Below, one piece after another: positions 8,194 to 15,868 of a stretch of DNA of 64,000 nucleotides. A program made the position numbers and the translations under genes. This stretch comes from Falsigemmobacter faecalis (GTDB taxonomy: Bacteria > Pseudomonadota > Alphaproteobacteria > Rhodobacterales > Rhodobacteraceae): NCBI RefSeq assembly GCF_003863335.1, contig NZ_RRAZ01000013.1, forward strand, positions 1 through 64,000. The letters run 5' to 3'. Positions within the stretch are counted from its first letter, which is position 1. Every line of letters starts with the position of its first letter. The notes beneath the pieces are model-generated. The model was not told the origin of the DNA and did no database searches. It saw nothing but the letters and a program-made list of their open reading frames with translations.

Positions 8194-9504
8194 TCACAGC
8201 AGCCCCCACTCTTCGCTGATGACCTCGACGCGACCATTTCCCTGCTCCGGGAAGATCTCGGTCGGGGTAGCCTCGATGCTGAAGCTGGTGCGGAAGTGAT
8301 TGTTGAGCAGGAAGACCTGGACGCCGAAGCGGTCGATCAGTGCCTGCAACCCATCCCAAGGTTCCTGACCGGGCTGGGTCTGTGGAACCTCAGTCACAAT
8401 GAGCATGATCCGGGACACGCCCATACGGTTCGTCTGAAGCTGTTCCTCTATGAAACGAACTTCACGCTCGATGTTGGGATTGAAGACGAAGATGCGCCGG
8501 TCGAAGGGCAGCACGTCATGGGGCTGGAAGACTTCGCCTGCGAAAGCGAGGACTTTCCCATCGTTATCTTTGATCTCTTCACCAGCGCGGTACATGAAGT
8601 GGAGCACACGCCGCCTGTCAGTGCCGGCAGGCATGACGCGCATGGTTTTCAGGCTGGCAGCCTGCCTCTCCCAATACCGGCTTTTGAGAACTTCAGGATC
8701 GCGGGTGAACCGCGACGCCACAGCGGCCGCTTCGCGCTCTGCCCGCACGCGCAGATCTTCTTCCTCGATCGGCACGGCATTATTGGAGCGTTCATCGGTC
8801 TGGCCCTTCTGCATCCGCTCATAAAGCCAGTCAGGATCATTGAAGCCGACGGCGCGGGCGATGATCTTGCCCACGTCCTTGCCGTTGGTGGCCGCGGTGT
8901 CAGTCTGGTTCAGGTCTTCGAGGATCATTGTCGGGGCCATTTCGGCGCCGGCCAGATCGAAGAGCTCGGGATCGAGGTTGATGTTGAGATCCTGGATCAG
9001 GTCTCCGTCAGGGGACAGAAGCTCCTTCAGCCACCAGCCAAATTCCGGGACCGACATGCCATCGGGCACGCCACGGAAAACAAAACGCACATCCTTTCGG
9101 TTGCGGTGCAGGCTCATGAGGTCGCGCAGAGCGCCTTCGCCCATAGCGCGGCTGACGAAAATTGTGACGCGGTAGCCCTCAGGAAGGCGGGCCTCGCCGG
9201 CCGCGGCCGCCAATGCTTCAGCTGGGGTCTGGCCGTCAGGCAGAATGCCGAGTGCAATGCCACGCTCCTGCAGGTCTTTCATCACGATTGCGGTGGAGCT
9301 TTGGCGGATTTCTTCAGCCATCTTATTGAAGGCTTCCATCCCTTTGGGATTGGCAAGCTCGGCACCAGTGGGCAGATCAAATTCGTAGTTGGACTGCGGC
9401 AGCAGATCCTGCGGGCTCAGTCGATATTCCTGAGCCTGTAAGGCGAGAGGCGCGCAGGAGAGCGCCAGTGCGGCCAGCGCCGTTCTGAGGCTCACCACGC
9501 CCAC
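8194..9504 (-). CDS. traW: TrbC-TraW fusion protein of the F-type secretion system
   Basis: 436 aa with a signal peptide (LRTALAALALSCAPLALQA). Residues of about 85-195 match F-type TrbC (VTIFVSRAMGEGALRDLMSLHR...VRFVFRGVPDG), and about 255-430 match TraW (SRYWERQ, DNDGKVLAFAGEVFQPHDVLPFDRRIFVFNPN, MLIVTEV, VFLLNNHFRTSFSIEATPTEI). In F the two are separate periplasmic pilus-assembly proteins that interact; here they are one polypeptide. Start GTG 9504 has GGGGA seven bases upstream; GTG 9495, overlapping the upstream stop, is an alternative. Overlaps the signal-peptidase gene. Confidence 0.85.
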   Translation of the reverse strand: MGVVSLRTALAALALSCAPLALQAQEYRLSPQDLLPQSNYEFDLPTGAELANPKGMEAFNKMAEEIRQSSTAIVMKDLQERGIALGILPDGQTPAEALAAAAGEARLPEGYRVTIFVSRAMGEGALRDLMSLHRNRKDVRFVFRGVPDGMSVPEFGWWLKELLSPDGDLIQDLNINLDPELFDLAGAEMAPTMILEDLNQTDTAATNGKDVGKIIARAVGFNDPDWLYERMQKGQTDERSNNAVPIEEEDLRVRAEREAAAVASRFTRDPEVLKSRYWERQAASLKTMRVMPAGTDRRRVLHFMYRAGEEIKDNDGKVLAFAGEVFQPHDVLPFDRRIFVFNPNIEREVRFIEEQLQTNRMGVSRIMLIVTEVPQTQPGQEPWDGLQALIDRFGVQVFLLNNHFRTSFSIEATPTEIFPEQGNGRVEVISEEWGLL

Positions 9505-10049
9505 AGGACGGTCCCCACAATCTGCTCTTCGCGGACGGGGCCGTAATAGCGGCCGTCATAGCTGTTTACATTGTCGCCCATCAGGAAAAGTTCACCCTCG
9601 GCCAGCTGAAATTCCCGCTCGAAGGCCTCGGGGGTGGATCCGATCATTTCAGCGGCTTCCAAGGCCGTCCCATGAGCCCAGATCTCTTCGCCATGGCTGA
9701 AGTTGATGCCTTCGCGTGTGATCTCCACCTGATCGCCCGGATCGGTGGCCACGGCGCGTTTGACCATCACATGACCGGGGCGCCATTTGGCATTGGCGGG
9801 CGTCTGTTCTGCGGTCAGGGCAACCGCGACATAATCAAACCGCTGCACGTCGTCTGCTGTGGGTTTTTTCCATGTGTCGATCACATAGATCCACTCATCC
9901 AGACAGCGATGCTCCTGGGTGTCGAGGCCGATGGTATAGCGGGCTGAGGCATAGGCAGCCGTCCCGCCAAGAGCCGCGATCATTGCCACGAGTTTCACGC
10001 CAAAGCGCCAGCGGAAATCGTGGATCGTCTTTTTCTTACGCTCTGCCAT
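9492..10049 (-). CDS. traF: S26-family conjugative signal peptidase (TraF/TrhF type)
   Basis: 185 aa, one N-terminal transmembrane helix (about 15-36), then a periplasmic domain. The C-terminal MGDNVNSYDGRYYGPV is the signature box E of S26 signal peptidases, and K97 in VMVKRAV fits the general base. The usual Ser-x-x-Pro nucleophile region reads DTQEHRCLDEW, with C49 where the serine is expected. Such enzymes process the pilin or other transfer substrates. Lies between the trbI-like gene and trbC-traW, the position of trhF in IncA/C-type systems. This is not the F plasmid TraF (a thioredoxin-like assembly protein). Confidence 0.85.
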   Translation of the reverse strand: MAERKKKTIHDFRWRFGVKLVAMIAALGGTAAYASARYTIGLDTQEHRCLDEWIYVIDTWKKPTADDVQRFDYVAVALTAEQTPANAKWRPGHVMVKRAVATDPGDQVEITREGINFSHGEEIWAHGTALEAAEMIGSTPEAFEREFQLAEGELFLMGDNVNSYDGRYYGPVREEQIVGTVLWAW

Positions 10050-10059
10050 GACGGGCCTC

Positions 10060-10560
10060 TCAGTTTTGGCGGGATGATGCGCTGACTGCGCCGCCCATCA
10101 GCTGGCGGGCAAAGTCTTCCACATCGGCTCCGATGGGTTTGGGGGTCTCGGGGGGCGGGGCTGCCGCCACAGGGGCGGCAGGCTGGGGCGGCACAGGCGT
10201 TGTGCCCGGCAGGACAGTCAGGGGTTTAACCACTTCATCGCGGCCAATCGCGCCACCAATGGCAACGAAATCAGCAAGGCGAAGAATGCTCTGGGGCGGG
10301 CCTTTGATCTCAATGCGGGAGTCTACGACGACATAGCCACGCGCTATCGCCTCAGCGACAGCCGCATCCACAACCGCAATCGGGTTCTGACCGGCTGCGG
10401 CATAGGGAGCCACCTGCTCGCTGATCGTCTCATTGTCGTAGATCAGCAGCTGCGTCGGCTCCGGGGTGCGCCAGACGAAAAGAAGTGCCGCCACAGCCGC
10501 GCCAAAGGCGGCTATGGACAGGCTGGTGGAGATGGTGACTTCCATCGAGTGATCGGCCAT
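10060..10560 (-). CDS. TrbI-like inner-membrane transfer protein
   Basis: About 166 aa with a transmembrane helix near 12-32, a compact middle region (LIYDNETISEQVAPYAAAGQNPIAVVDAAVAEAIARGYVVVDSRIEI) and a proline-rich C-terminus. Size, topology and location immediately after traC match TrbI of F-type systems, an accessory of pilus assembly; sequence similarity is weak, so the name is withheld. The ATG at 10560 sits inside GTGATG that also carries the traC stop, so translation is coupled. Confidence 0.55.
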   Translation of the reverse strand: MADHSMEVTISTSLSIAAFGAAVAALLFVWRTPEPTQLLIYDNETISEQVAPYAAAGQNPIAVVDAAVAEAIARGYVVVDSRIEIKGPPQSILRLADFVAIGGAIGRDEVVKPLTVLPGTTPVPPQPAAPVAAAPPPETPKPIGADVEDFARQLMGGAVSASSRQN

Positions 10561-12998
10561 CACAGCCTCACACGCTGGCGGGCTTCAATGACCGCAGTGA
10601 TGGCGTCAACGGTGGACATGCCTTGCGATTTGAAGCGGTTAATGTCGCGCACATCGTCGGGGTGCGTTGAGTAAAGAAGGGAGCGGAAGGGATCCACGAC
10701 GAACCGGCCGATGCCTGCCCCGGTCGCAGTCCGCACGAAAACCTCTGAGAAGTGGCCTTTGACAGTCCGCACGGTTTTCAGGCGCTCACACAGCGCACGG
10801 CTGAACTCGGGGTGTTCGCCGGAGGCAAGTTTGTCGAGCGTAGTGGACTTCTGCTGCAGCATGATGGTGGCTGCCGAGTTAGCCAGAACAGCGCGGCCAG
10901 TGGGCGTGTCGTGAAGGTCGGTCAGGGCCTGAGTGATGATGCAGGCGCAGCCATTGTATTTGCGGAAGCGGCGATAGCCGGCCTCGATGAAGTTGGCGAT
11001 TTTCGGATCACTAAGCAGATCCCACGCTTCATCGATCAGGAGCATTTTCTTAATGCTCACGCTGCCTTGGTACATGCCGTTCTGGATCTGGTAGATCAGC
11101 ATGAGCAGCACGACCGTTTGGAGGTGCTTTTGGCTCTTCAGCTCTTCCAGCTCCAACAGAACGAAGTTCTTGGTGAAGTCGATGTTGGCAGGGCCGTTGA
11201 AATACTTGCCGTAGTGGCCGTCTTTGCAGAAGGGACGCAGGCCAAACGAAATGTCGCTGAGACGTTTTTCGCGGAACTCCTGCTGCAGCCCCTCGCCCAG
11301 CTCTTTCGACAGGGCAAGGCATGCGTCCGCAATATGGTCGATCGACAGCTGGTCCCCATGCAGCTTGAACTGTTCCAGCAGGATCGTGCGCAGGGCACTC
11401 GTCTGGAAGTCATCAAGACCGGCCTGAGGGGCCGCCATTGTGGCCAGCAGGCTGATCAGAATGTCCTGAACTTCCTCGAAGGTTTCATCATCCTTTACCC
11501 ACGAGAAGGGGTTGAGGCAGATGTTTGACCCCTGTTCGAAACTCAGGAACTGGCCACCCAAGCTGTCACAGAGCTTCATGTAGGAGCGGCCAACGTCGAT
11601 GACCCAGACCTTGCCGCCCGTGGCGAGGATCGATGAGATCATTTCGTTTGAGAGGAACGATTTACCCGCGCCGGATTCAGCACTGATCGTCATGTTGTAG
11701 TTGGTGCCACTGTCAAAGGGCGAGAACCCCATAACCTGACCGCCACGCCCCACGAGCGAAACCAAAGGCGTCGGTGTGCCGCGCCACTCAAAGAAGCAGG
11801 GCACGAATACCGAGATCCCGGTGCCGTTCATCAGGCGGTAACGCGAGAGGTTGCGCTGGTCTTCTTTTTCCGGACCGAGCGGCAGGTTGGCGCGCAGGAG
11901 CGGGAAGACGACGCCGGCATCTTCCATAAAGCTGAAGCCGATACCGTTGAGATAGGTCCGCGTTACGGAGGCGTTGCGGCGGGCTTCCTCGGACGAATTG
12001 CTGAACAAAAGGATGTTCAATGCGAAGCGGTGCACGGTGTCACCGTTCTGAATGGACTGAGACAGCAGCGACCAGTCAGCGTGCCGGATCGGGTACTGCG
12101 GAAGGATGCGGGCAAATGGGCCGGTGGCGTAGTTGCCATAGTAATTCCGCCGCGCCTCGATCTTGGGCTTCATCTCTGAAACATCTTCGATCTTGATCGT
12201 GCAGTTGATCATGTGGGTGCAGGGGATCCCCTGATCGCCTGAATGCGAGTCCACCGACAGCCGCTCTGCCAGCCCGAAATAGGCGCTGCGGGGCAGTTTC
12301 TTGACCGAGAGCGAGGAGACGTAGGTATCGCCCACGCGCACCTGCTTTTCGCCCACTGTGACGGTGTTATCGAAGTCCACGACCTGTTCACGCAGCCAGC
12401 GGCTTTCATCGACCGGCTGGCGGCCGCTGCGCCACGCAGCAAGGTGGCCGCGATTGAAGATCTGGGACAGGTAATAGAGCAATTCGGTGTCGTTCAGGAC
12501 GCGCAGTTCCTGAAAACCGATGGTGTGGAGAAGCGCAGACACGTCAGAGCGCAGCCGCATCGAGGACGAGCACTCTTCTTCATCCGGTGTGATTGCCTTG
12601 ATCGGGATCTTCACCGAGATCAGCAGGGTGGCATTGCGGAAGGGAATATTCGTGCCGATGCCTTTTGCACCATCGAGCACGAACTGAGCGGTTTTCTTGA
12701 CGGCTGCGGTGATCAGGGGATCATCGCTGCCCATGCGGGCCTTGCGGAAGTCAGCCACGTGGTCGGACACATCGTCAAAGACCATCAGGTTGAACTGCAG
12801 CATCGAGCCCTTGGGAAACTCTGCGTTGAGCAGCGAGGCAAAGCGGCGCTCCATGGTGGGCTCAAATCCCGCCAGCGGCTGAGCCGAGAAGGTGAAGCCG
12901 ATGTAGTTCCCGTCAAGCAGGAACAGCTTGCTGTCGTCGTCATAGGCGAGCCACGGCAGGTAATCGGGCAGCTTCTGGTACTGGAGGAAATCGAACAT
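10560..12998 (-). CDS. traC: type IV secretion ATPase TraC
   Basis: 812 aa, the length of F TraC. Walker A ESGAGKS at 441-447 and Walker B MLLIDEAWD around 652-660 are intact; the VirB4/TraC family block GYRRFRKYNGCACIITQALTDL follows. N-terminal half carries the family-specific YLPWLAYDDDSKLF start and the VFVPCFFEWRGT region. TraC is the cytoplasmic ATPase that energises pilus extension and substrate export at the inner membrane. Between dsbC (11 bp gap) and the trbI-like gene. Confidence 0.95.
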   Translation of the reverse strand: MFDFLQYQKLPDYLPWLAYDDDSKLFLLDGNYIGFTFSAQPLAGFEPTMERRFASLLNAEFPKGSMLQFNLMVFDDVSDHVADFRKARMGSDDPLITAAVKKTAQFVLDGAKGIGTNIPFRNATLLISVKIPIKAITPDEEECSSSMRLRSDVSALLHTIGFQELRVLNDTELLYYLSQIFNRGHLAAWRSGRQPVDESRWLREQVVDFDNTVTVGEKQVRVGDTYVSSLSVKKLPRSAYFGLAERLSVDSHSGDQGIPCTHMINCTIKIEDVSEMKPKIEARRNYYGNYATGPFARILPQYPIRHADWSLLSQSIQNGDTVHRFALNILLFSNSSEEARRNASVTRTYLNGIGFSFMEDAGVVFPLLRANLPLGPEKEDQRNLSRYRLMNGTGISVFVPCFFEWRGTPTPLVSLVGRGGQVMGFSPFDSGTNYNMTISAESGAGKSFLSNEMISSILATGGKVWVIDVGRSYMKLCDSLGGQFLSFEQGSNICLNPFSWVKDDETFEEVQDILISLLATMAAPQAGLDDFQTSALRTILLEQFKLHGDQLSIDHIADACLALSKELGEGLQQEFREKRLSDISFGLRPFCKDGHYGKYFNGPANIDFTKNFVLLELEELKSQKHLQTVVLLMLIYQIQNGMYQGSVSIKKMLLIDEAWDLLSDPKIANFIEAGYRRFRKYNGCACIITQALTDLHDTPTGRAVLANSAATIMLQQKSTTLDKLASGEHPEFSRALCERLKTVRTVKGHFSEVFVRTATGAGIGRFVVDPFRSLLYSTHPDDVRDINRFKSQGMSTVDAITAVIEARQRVRL

Positions 12999-13009
12999 GG
13001 TGGCCCCAA

Positions 13010-13789
13010 TCAGTTGCTTGCGAGGAAGGTTCGCAGATCGGCGGGCATGCCGCGGGCGATGCCGCCTTCGGCACCGATGATGTAAGGCACCCCCGTTACC
13101 CCGAGCATCTGGCTCAGGATGGTGCGCTGCATGATCGGCTCGGGGTTGCAGCTTTCAGGTGCAGCCTGTGTCTGCATCCAGCGGCGGTCCTTGGTCATGA
13201 GAGCGCGCAGAGCTTCCTCACGGTTGGTCGCGCAGCTGATTGCGGTCACGGCCTTTGTGCTGTCGTCACCGAGGAAGGGGACGGTCAGGATCTTGAAGGT
13301 GTATTCCTGTGCGTAGCTTGGATTGCCGAGCATTTCGTCAAACAGCTGGCCGCAGAAGGGGCACAGAGGATCCACGAAGACAGTGACCTTCTTGGGGCCG
13401 GTGCCATAGAACATCGGATCAATATCCTCGTCCTTCAGGCCCAGCTCTGAAAGGTTGAGGGTCTTCTTGGTGTTGCGCAGCTGATCCATGGTCTGGATCG
13501 TCTCGCCGTTCCAAGTGTCGAAGATGACGCCGCGCAGGATAAAACGGCCGTTTTGGCTGACATACGCGATGCCGTCACGCCCATGCAGCGAGATCGCATG
13601 AGTGAAGGGGCTGACCAGTTGCTCGTATTCCTTGATCTGGTCCTTCTCCACCTGAACGGCCACGCCGGGATTGGTGAAGTCAGAGATATAGGGAATTTGA
13701 GCAGAAGGTTCCTGAGCAGCGGCACCAGTCACGGAGAGGCAAAAACCCGTGAACACTGCGGCAGCCATTAGCTTTTTTGCTTTCGCCAT
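13010..13789 (-). CDS. dsbC: DsbC-type thiol:disulfide interchange protein
   Basis: 259 aa with a signal peptide (about 1-26). N-terminal dimerisation-type region, then a thioredoxin fold with the active site CPFC (C143-C146) in VFVDPLCPFCGQLF and the cis-proline loop TGVPYIIG near 240. A periplasmic disulfide isomerase of this kind is standard in the IncA/C-SXT transfer operons; the Cys-rich TraN and TraU are the likely clients. Starts after a terminator-like hairpin that separates it from the pilin gene. Confidence 0.9.
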   Translation of the reverse strand: MAKAKKLMAAAVFTGFCLSVTGAAAQEPSAQIPYISDFTNPGVAVQVEKDQIKEYEQLVSPFTHAISLHGRDGIAYVSQNGRFILRGVIFDTWNGETIQTMDQLRNTKKTLNLSELGLKDEDIDPMFYGTGPKKVTVFVDPLCPFCGQLFDEMLGNPSYAQEYTFKILTVPFLGDDSTKAVTAISCATNREEALRALMTKDRRWMQTQAAPESCNPEPIMQRTILSQMLGVTGVPYIIGAEGGIARGMPADLRTFLASN

Positions 13790-13808
13790 CTTATGTGACC
13801 CATATAGA

Positions 13809-13843
13809 AGGAAAAGGGGCCGCGGGCTCGTCTCCCGCAGCCC
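13809..13843 (-). terminator. attenuator-like hairpin between traA and dsbC
   Basis: On the minus strand a 10-bp GC stem (13834-13843 with 13817-13826, one G-U pair, 7-base loop) is followed by CTTTTCCTTC. It sits downstream of the pilin gene and only about 20 bp before the dsbC start, so it could reduce read-through and keep pilin mRNA in excess. Confidence 0.55.
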
Positions 13844-13893
13844 CCCGATTAGCTGGCATCAGATCGCGAAATGTGCTGCCAGCGAGGCGTGTA

Positions 13894-13917
13894 GTGTGGG
13901 CCGTTTACGGCTCACAC
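13894..13917 (-). promoter_or_regulatory. hairpin abutting the traA stop codon
   Basis: Near-perfect inverted repeat (13894-13904 with 13907-13917, one mismatch) starting at the base after the pilin stop codon. No U-tract, so an mRNA 3'-end stabiliser for traA is more likely than a terminator. Confidence 0.45.
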
Positions 13918-14271
13918 TTACTCAGCTGCGATCTGAGCGACTTCTGCTTCCACAGCGACGGTTTCAGCCGAAACGGTGGCGGTCAGGATGGAGTCGAGGA
14001 TGGTCGGGGTGATCACGAGGCCGAATGCGACGGCAATCGAGATACCGCATGCCATCAGGTTCTGACGGGCAATGCCCATGAACAGGCCGACGAGCAGGAA
14101 GGCGACTGCCATTGCGCGGCCGAAGAAGCCCTCGATCCAGCCGACGAGCATTTCGTAAGCTTCCTGGAACTCGGTGCCCGAGGTGCCCGCCTGAGCAGCG
14201 GTTGCCAGAACGGCGGTGCCTGCTGCAACTGCTGCGAGCGGAGCGACTTTCTTGAACAGTTTAGCGAACAT
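13918..14271 (-). CDS. traA: F-type pilin precursor TraA
   Basis: 117 aa. ATG 14271 chosen because AGGAAGAG lies five bases upstream. A positively charged start and hydrophobic leader (MFAKLFKKVAPLAAVAAGTAVLATAAQAG) give a predicted cleavage after AQA, leaving a ~90-residue protein with two hydrophobic helices (AMAVAFLLVGLFMGIA and GISIAVAFGLVITPTIL) separated by a short RQNLMAC turn, the VirB2/TraA pilin topology. Located between traV and dsbC, where traA sits in IncA/C-SXT operons. Flanked downstream by two hairpins. Confidence 0.85.
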   Translation of the reverse strand: MFAKLFKKVAPLAAVAAGTAVLATAAQAGTSGTEFQEAYEMLVGWIEGFFGRAMAVAFLLVGLFMGIARQNLMACGISIAVAFGLVITPTILDSILTATVSAETVAVEAEVAQIAAE

Positions 14272-14335
14272 GGAGTCTCTTCCTTTATTTGAGACGATGG
14301 TTTTCTGACGGGCGGTACATCGGGCCGCCGCCACG

Positions 14336-14605
14336 TCATTCGAGGTAAATGTGGCCCGAATTGGTGAGGACGCCTCTGCTGGTGCGCATCGGTGCCACCC
14401 AGACCCTCATGGTATCGCCGCGCTGGAGAGCGGCTTCCGAAGGGATCGGGGAGACAGGTCCATTTGAATTCTTGTGCGCCTGACGCACGGAGGCGCATGC
14501 CTCCGGGTTCTTGTCGCATTCGCCCTCGCTCTGGCCGAGCACGTTCGCACTGCCGCAGGCGGAGAGAAGAAGGGCGGATAGGATGAGCATCTTACGCATG
14601 ATCAA
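14336..14605 (-). CDS. traV: TraV-like lipoprotein of the transfer core complex
   Basis: 89 aa with a lipobox LLLSACGS (Cys at about 17). The ECDKNPEACASVRQAH segment matches the paired-cysteine SCSSV region of TraV, and MRVWVAPMRTSRGVL...HIYLE matches its C-terminal RIWIAP box. Shorter than F TraV (171 aa), as in other small TraV proteins. TraV anchors the TraK-TraB complex to the outer membrane. It overlaps traB by 4 bases (ATGA). Confidence 0.85.
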   Translation of the reverse strand: MIMRKMLILSALLLSACGSANVLGQSEGECDKNPEACASVRQAHKNSNGPVSPIPSEAALQRGDTMRVWVAPMRTSRGVLTNSGHIYLE

Positions 14606-15867
14606 CCCTTGAACTTGATGGTGAGCATTTCGGTCAGGACAACATCAATCCAGCGGTCGTTACGTACTTCGAGGACCGGGAAAGTCTGTTCAGCCAGATC
14701 GAGGTAGTATTCGGTAAGAAGGTCGAAGCCTTTGCTGGCCCCTTCCATGGCGCCGCCGCCGCCGCCTGCGCCGCCGAGGAAGACGTTGCCCTCACTGCCA
14801 CTGTCGAGGGAGGACAAAAGGCCCTGTGCAAGTGCGGAGCCGGCAGCTGCCGCAAGAATGCGGCCCGAGCGGCTGACCAGCGTGCCCTTGATGCCGTTCT
14901 TGCCATCTTCGCCAGCAATGAAGAAGCGCACGGAGCCTTCAACAGCGGTGTTGTCGCGCAGGATACAGCTGACCGTCTCGCCCCGGATATTGACGCGCTC
15001 GGAGCCGAGATCCCCATAGGCGGAGCCAAGCAGGTGGCAGTCCATCACGTCAGCCCAGGCGTGATTGGGGAGAATGGCCTCTTTCTTGATCCGCATCAGG
15101 ACCGGCACGGGCGATTGCTGGGCGCGTGTCCCCGTAGGCGCATCCAAGCCAGTCAGGAGGTAGGCTGAGAGAATAGATCCTGCGGGGATCTGAACGTCTG
15201 GGATGTTCGACAGCATTTCCTGCCGCTGATCCACAGGCTCGGGATCAGGCGAGGAATAGACTGCGATGCGGGGGGCAACACGAGCCTGCGCACCTTGCTG
15301 AGGCGTCGCAAGTGGCGGCGGCTCAGCTGGCTTATAGATGCTTTCGTTGCGCTCGGTTTGGGCACGTTCACGCGCACGACGGCGGGCGATCTCTTCCGGG
15401 CTCTCGGCTGGCACTGCGGGAGCGGCGCGGGTGGAGCCACGGCTTGAAACCGAGGGCGGGACAGCGACGGGGCCAGGCACAGGCGCAGGCGCCATTTGCG
15501 AAGCAGCCCGCGAGACAGCCTCATTCACGCGACGATCAATATTGGCGTTCATGTCGCGCTGCATAATGTCGATCGAGCGCGTGAGGTTGCCCACGACCGA
15601 CACCAAACGGTCCAATTCGCTGCGCATGTCATCGCTCTGGCGTTTCCCGCCGGTTTCCAGTTCCGCCAGACGACGGTTCAGGCCCTCCAACGAAACAGCG
15701 CGGGTGTCGGCGTTGCCTGTCAGGGAGAGCGAGGTCGGTTCTGCTATCGGCGGGGCTTTCTCGGTGGTCAGGGTCGAGACGTAGATCGCAGCGATCGCGA
15801 CTGCGCCAATGCCGCCGTAAATCAGCGCCTTCTTAGCCTTGGGCGAAAGAGGCTTCTTCTCAGCCAT
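14602..15867 (-). CDS. traB: TraB (VirB10-type) inner-to-outer membrane scaffold
   Basis: 421 aa. N-terminal cytoplasmic lysines, one transmembrane helix (about 12-28), a predicted coiled coil (VSLEGLNRRLAELETGGKRQSDDMRSEL), a proline-rich periplasmic stretch and a VirB10-like domain from about 220 (IPAGSILSAYLLTGLDAPTG, PVLMRIKKEAILPNHAWADVMDCHLLGSAYGDLGSERVNIR, GTLVSRSGRILAAAAGSALAQGL, YLDLAEQTFPVLEV). The layout and motifs are those of TraB. One base separates it from traK. Confidence 0.95.
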   Translation of the reverse strand: MAEKKPLSPKAKKALIYGGIGAVAIAAIYVSTLTTEKAPPIAEPTSLSLTGNADTRAVSLEGLNRRLAELETGGKRQSDDMRSELDRLVSVVGNLTRSIDIMQRDMNANIDRRVNEAVSRAASQMAPAPVPGPVAVPPSVSSRGSTRAAPAVPAESPEEIARRRARERAQTERNESIYKPAEPPPLATPQQGAQARVAPRIAVYSSPDPEPVDQRQEMLSNIPDVQIPAGSILSAYLLTGLDAPTGTRAQQSPVPVLMRIKKEAILPNHAWADVMDCHLLGSAYGDLGSERVNIRGETVSCILRDNTAVEGSVRFFIAGEDGKNGIKGTLVSRSGRILAAAAGSALAQGLLSSLDSGSEGNVFLGGAGGGGGAMEGASKGFDLLTEYYLDLAEQTFPVLEVRNDRWIDVVLTEMLTIKFKG

Positions 15868-15868
15868 A

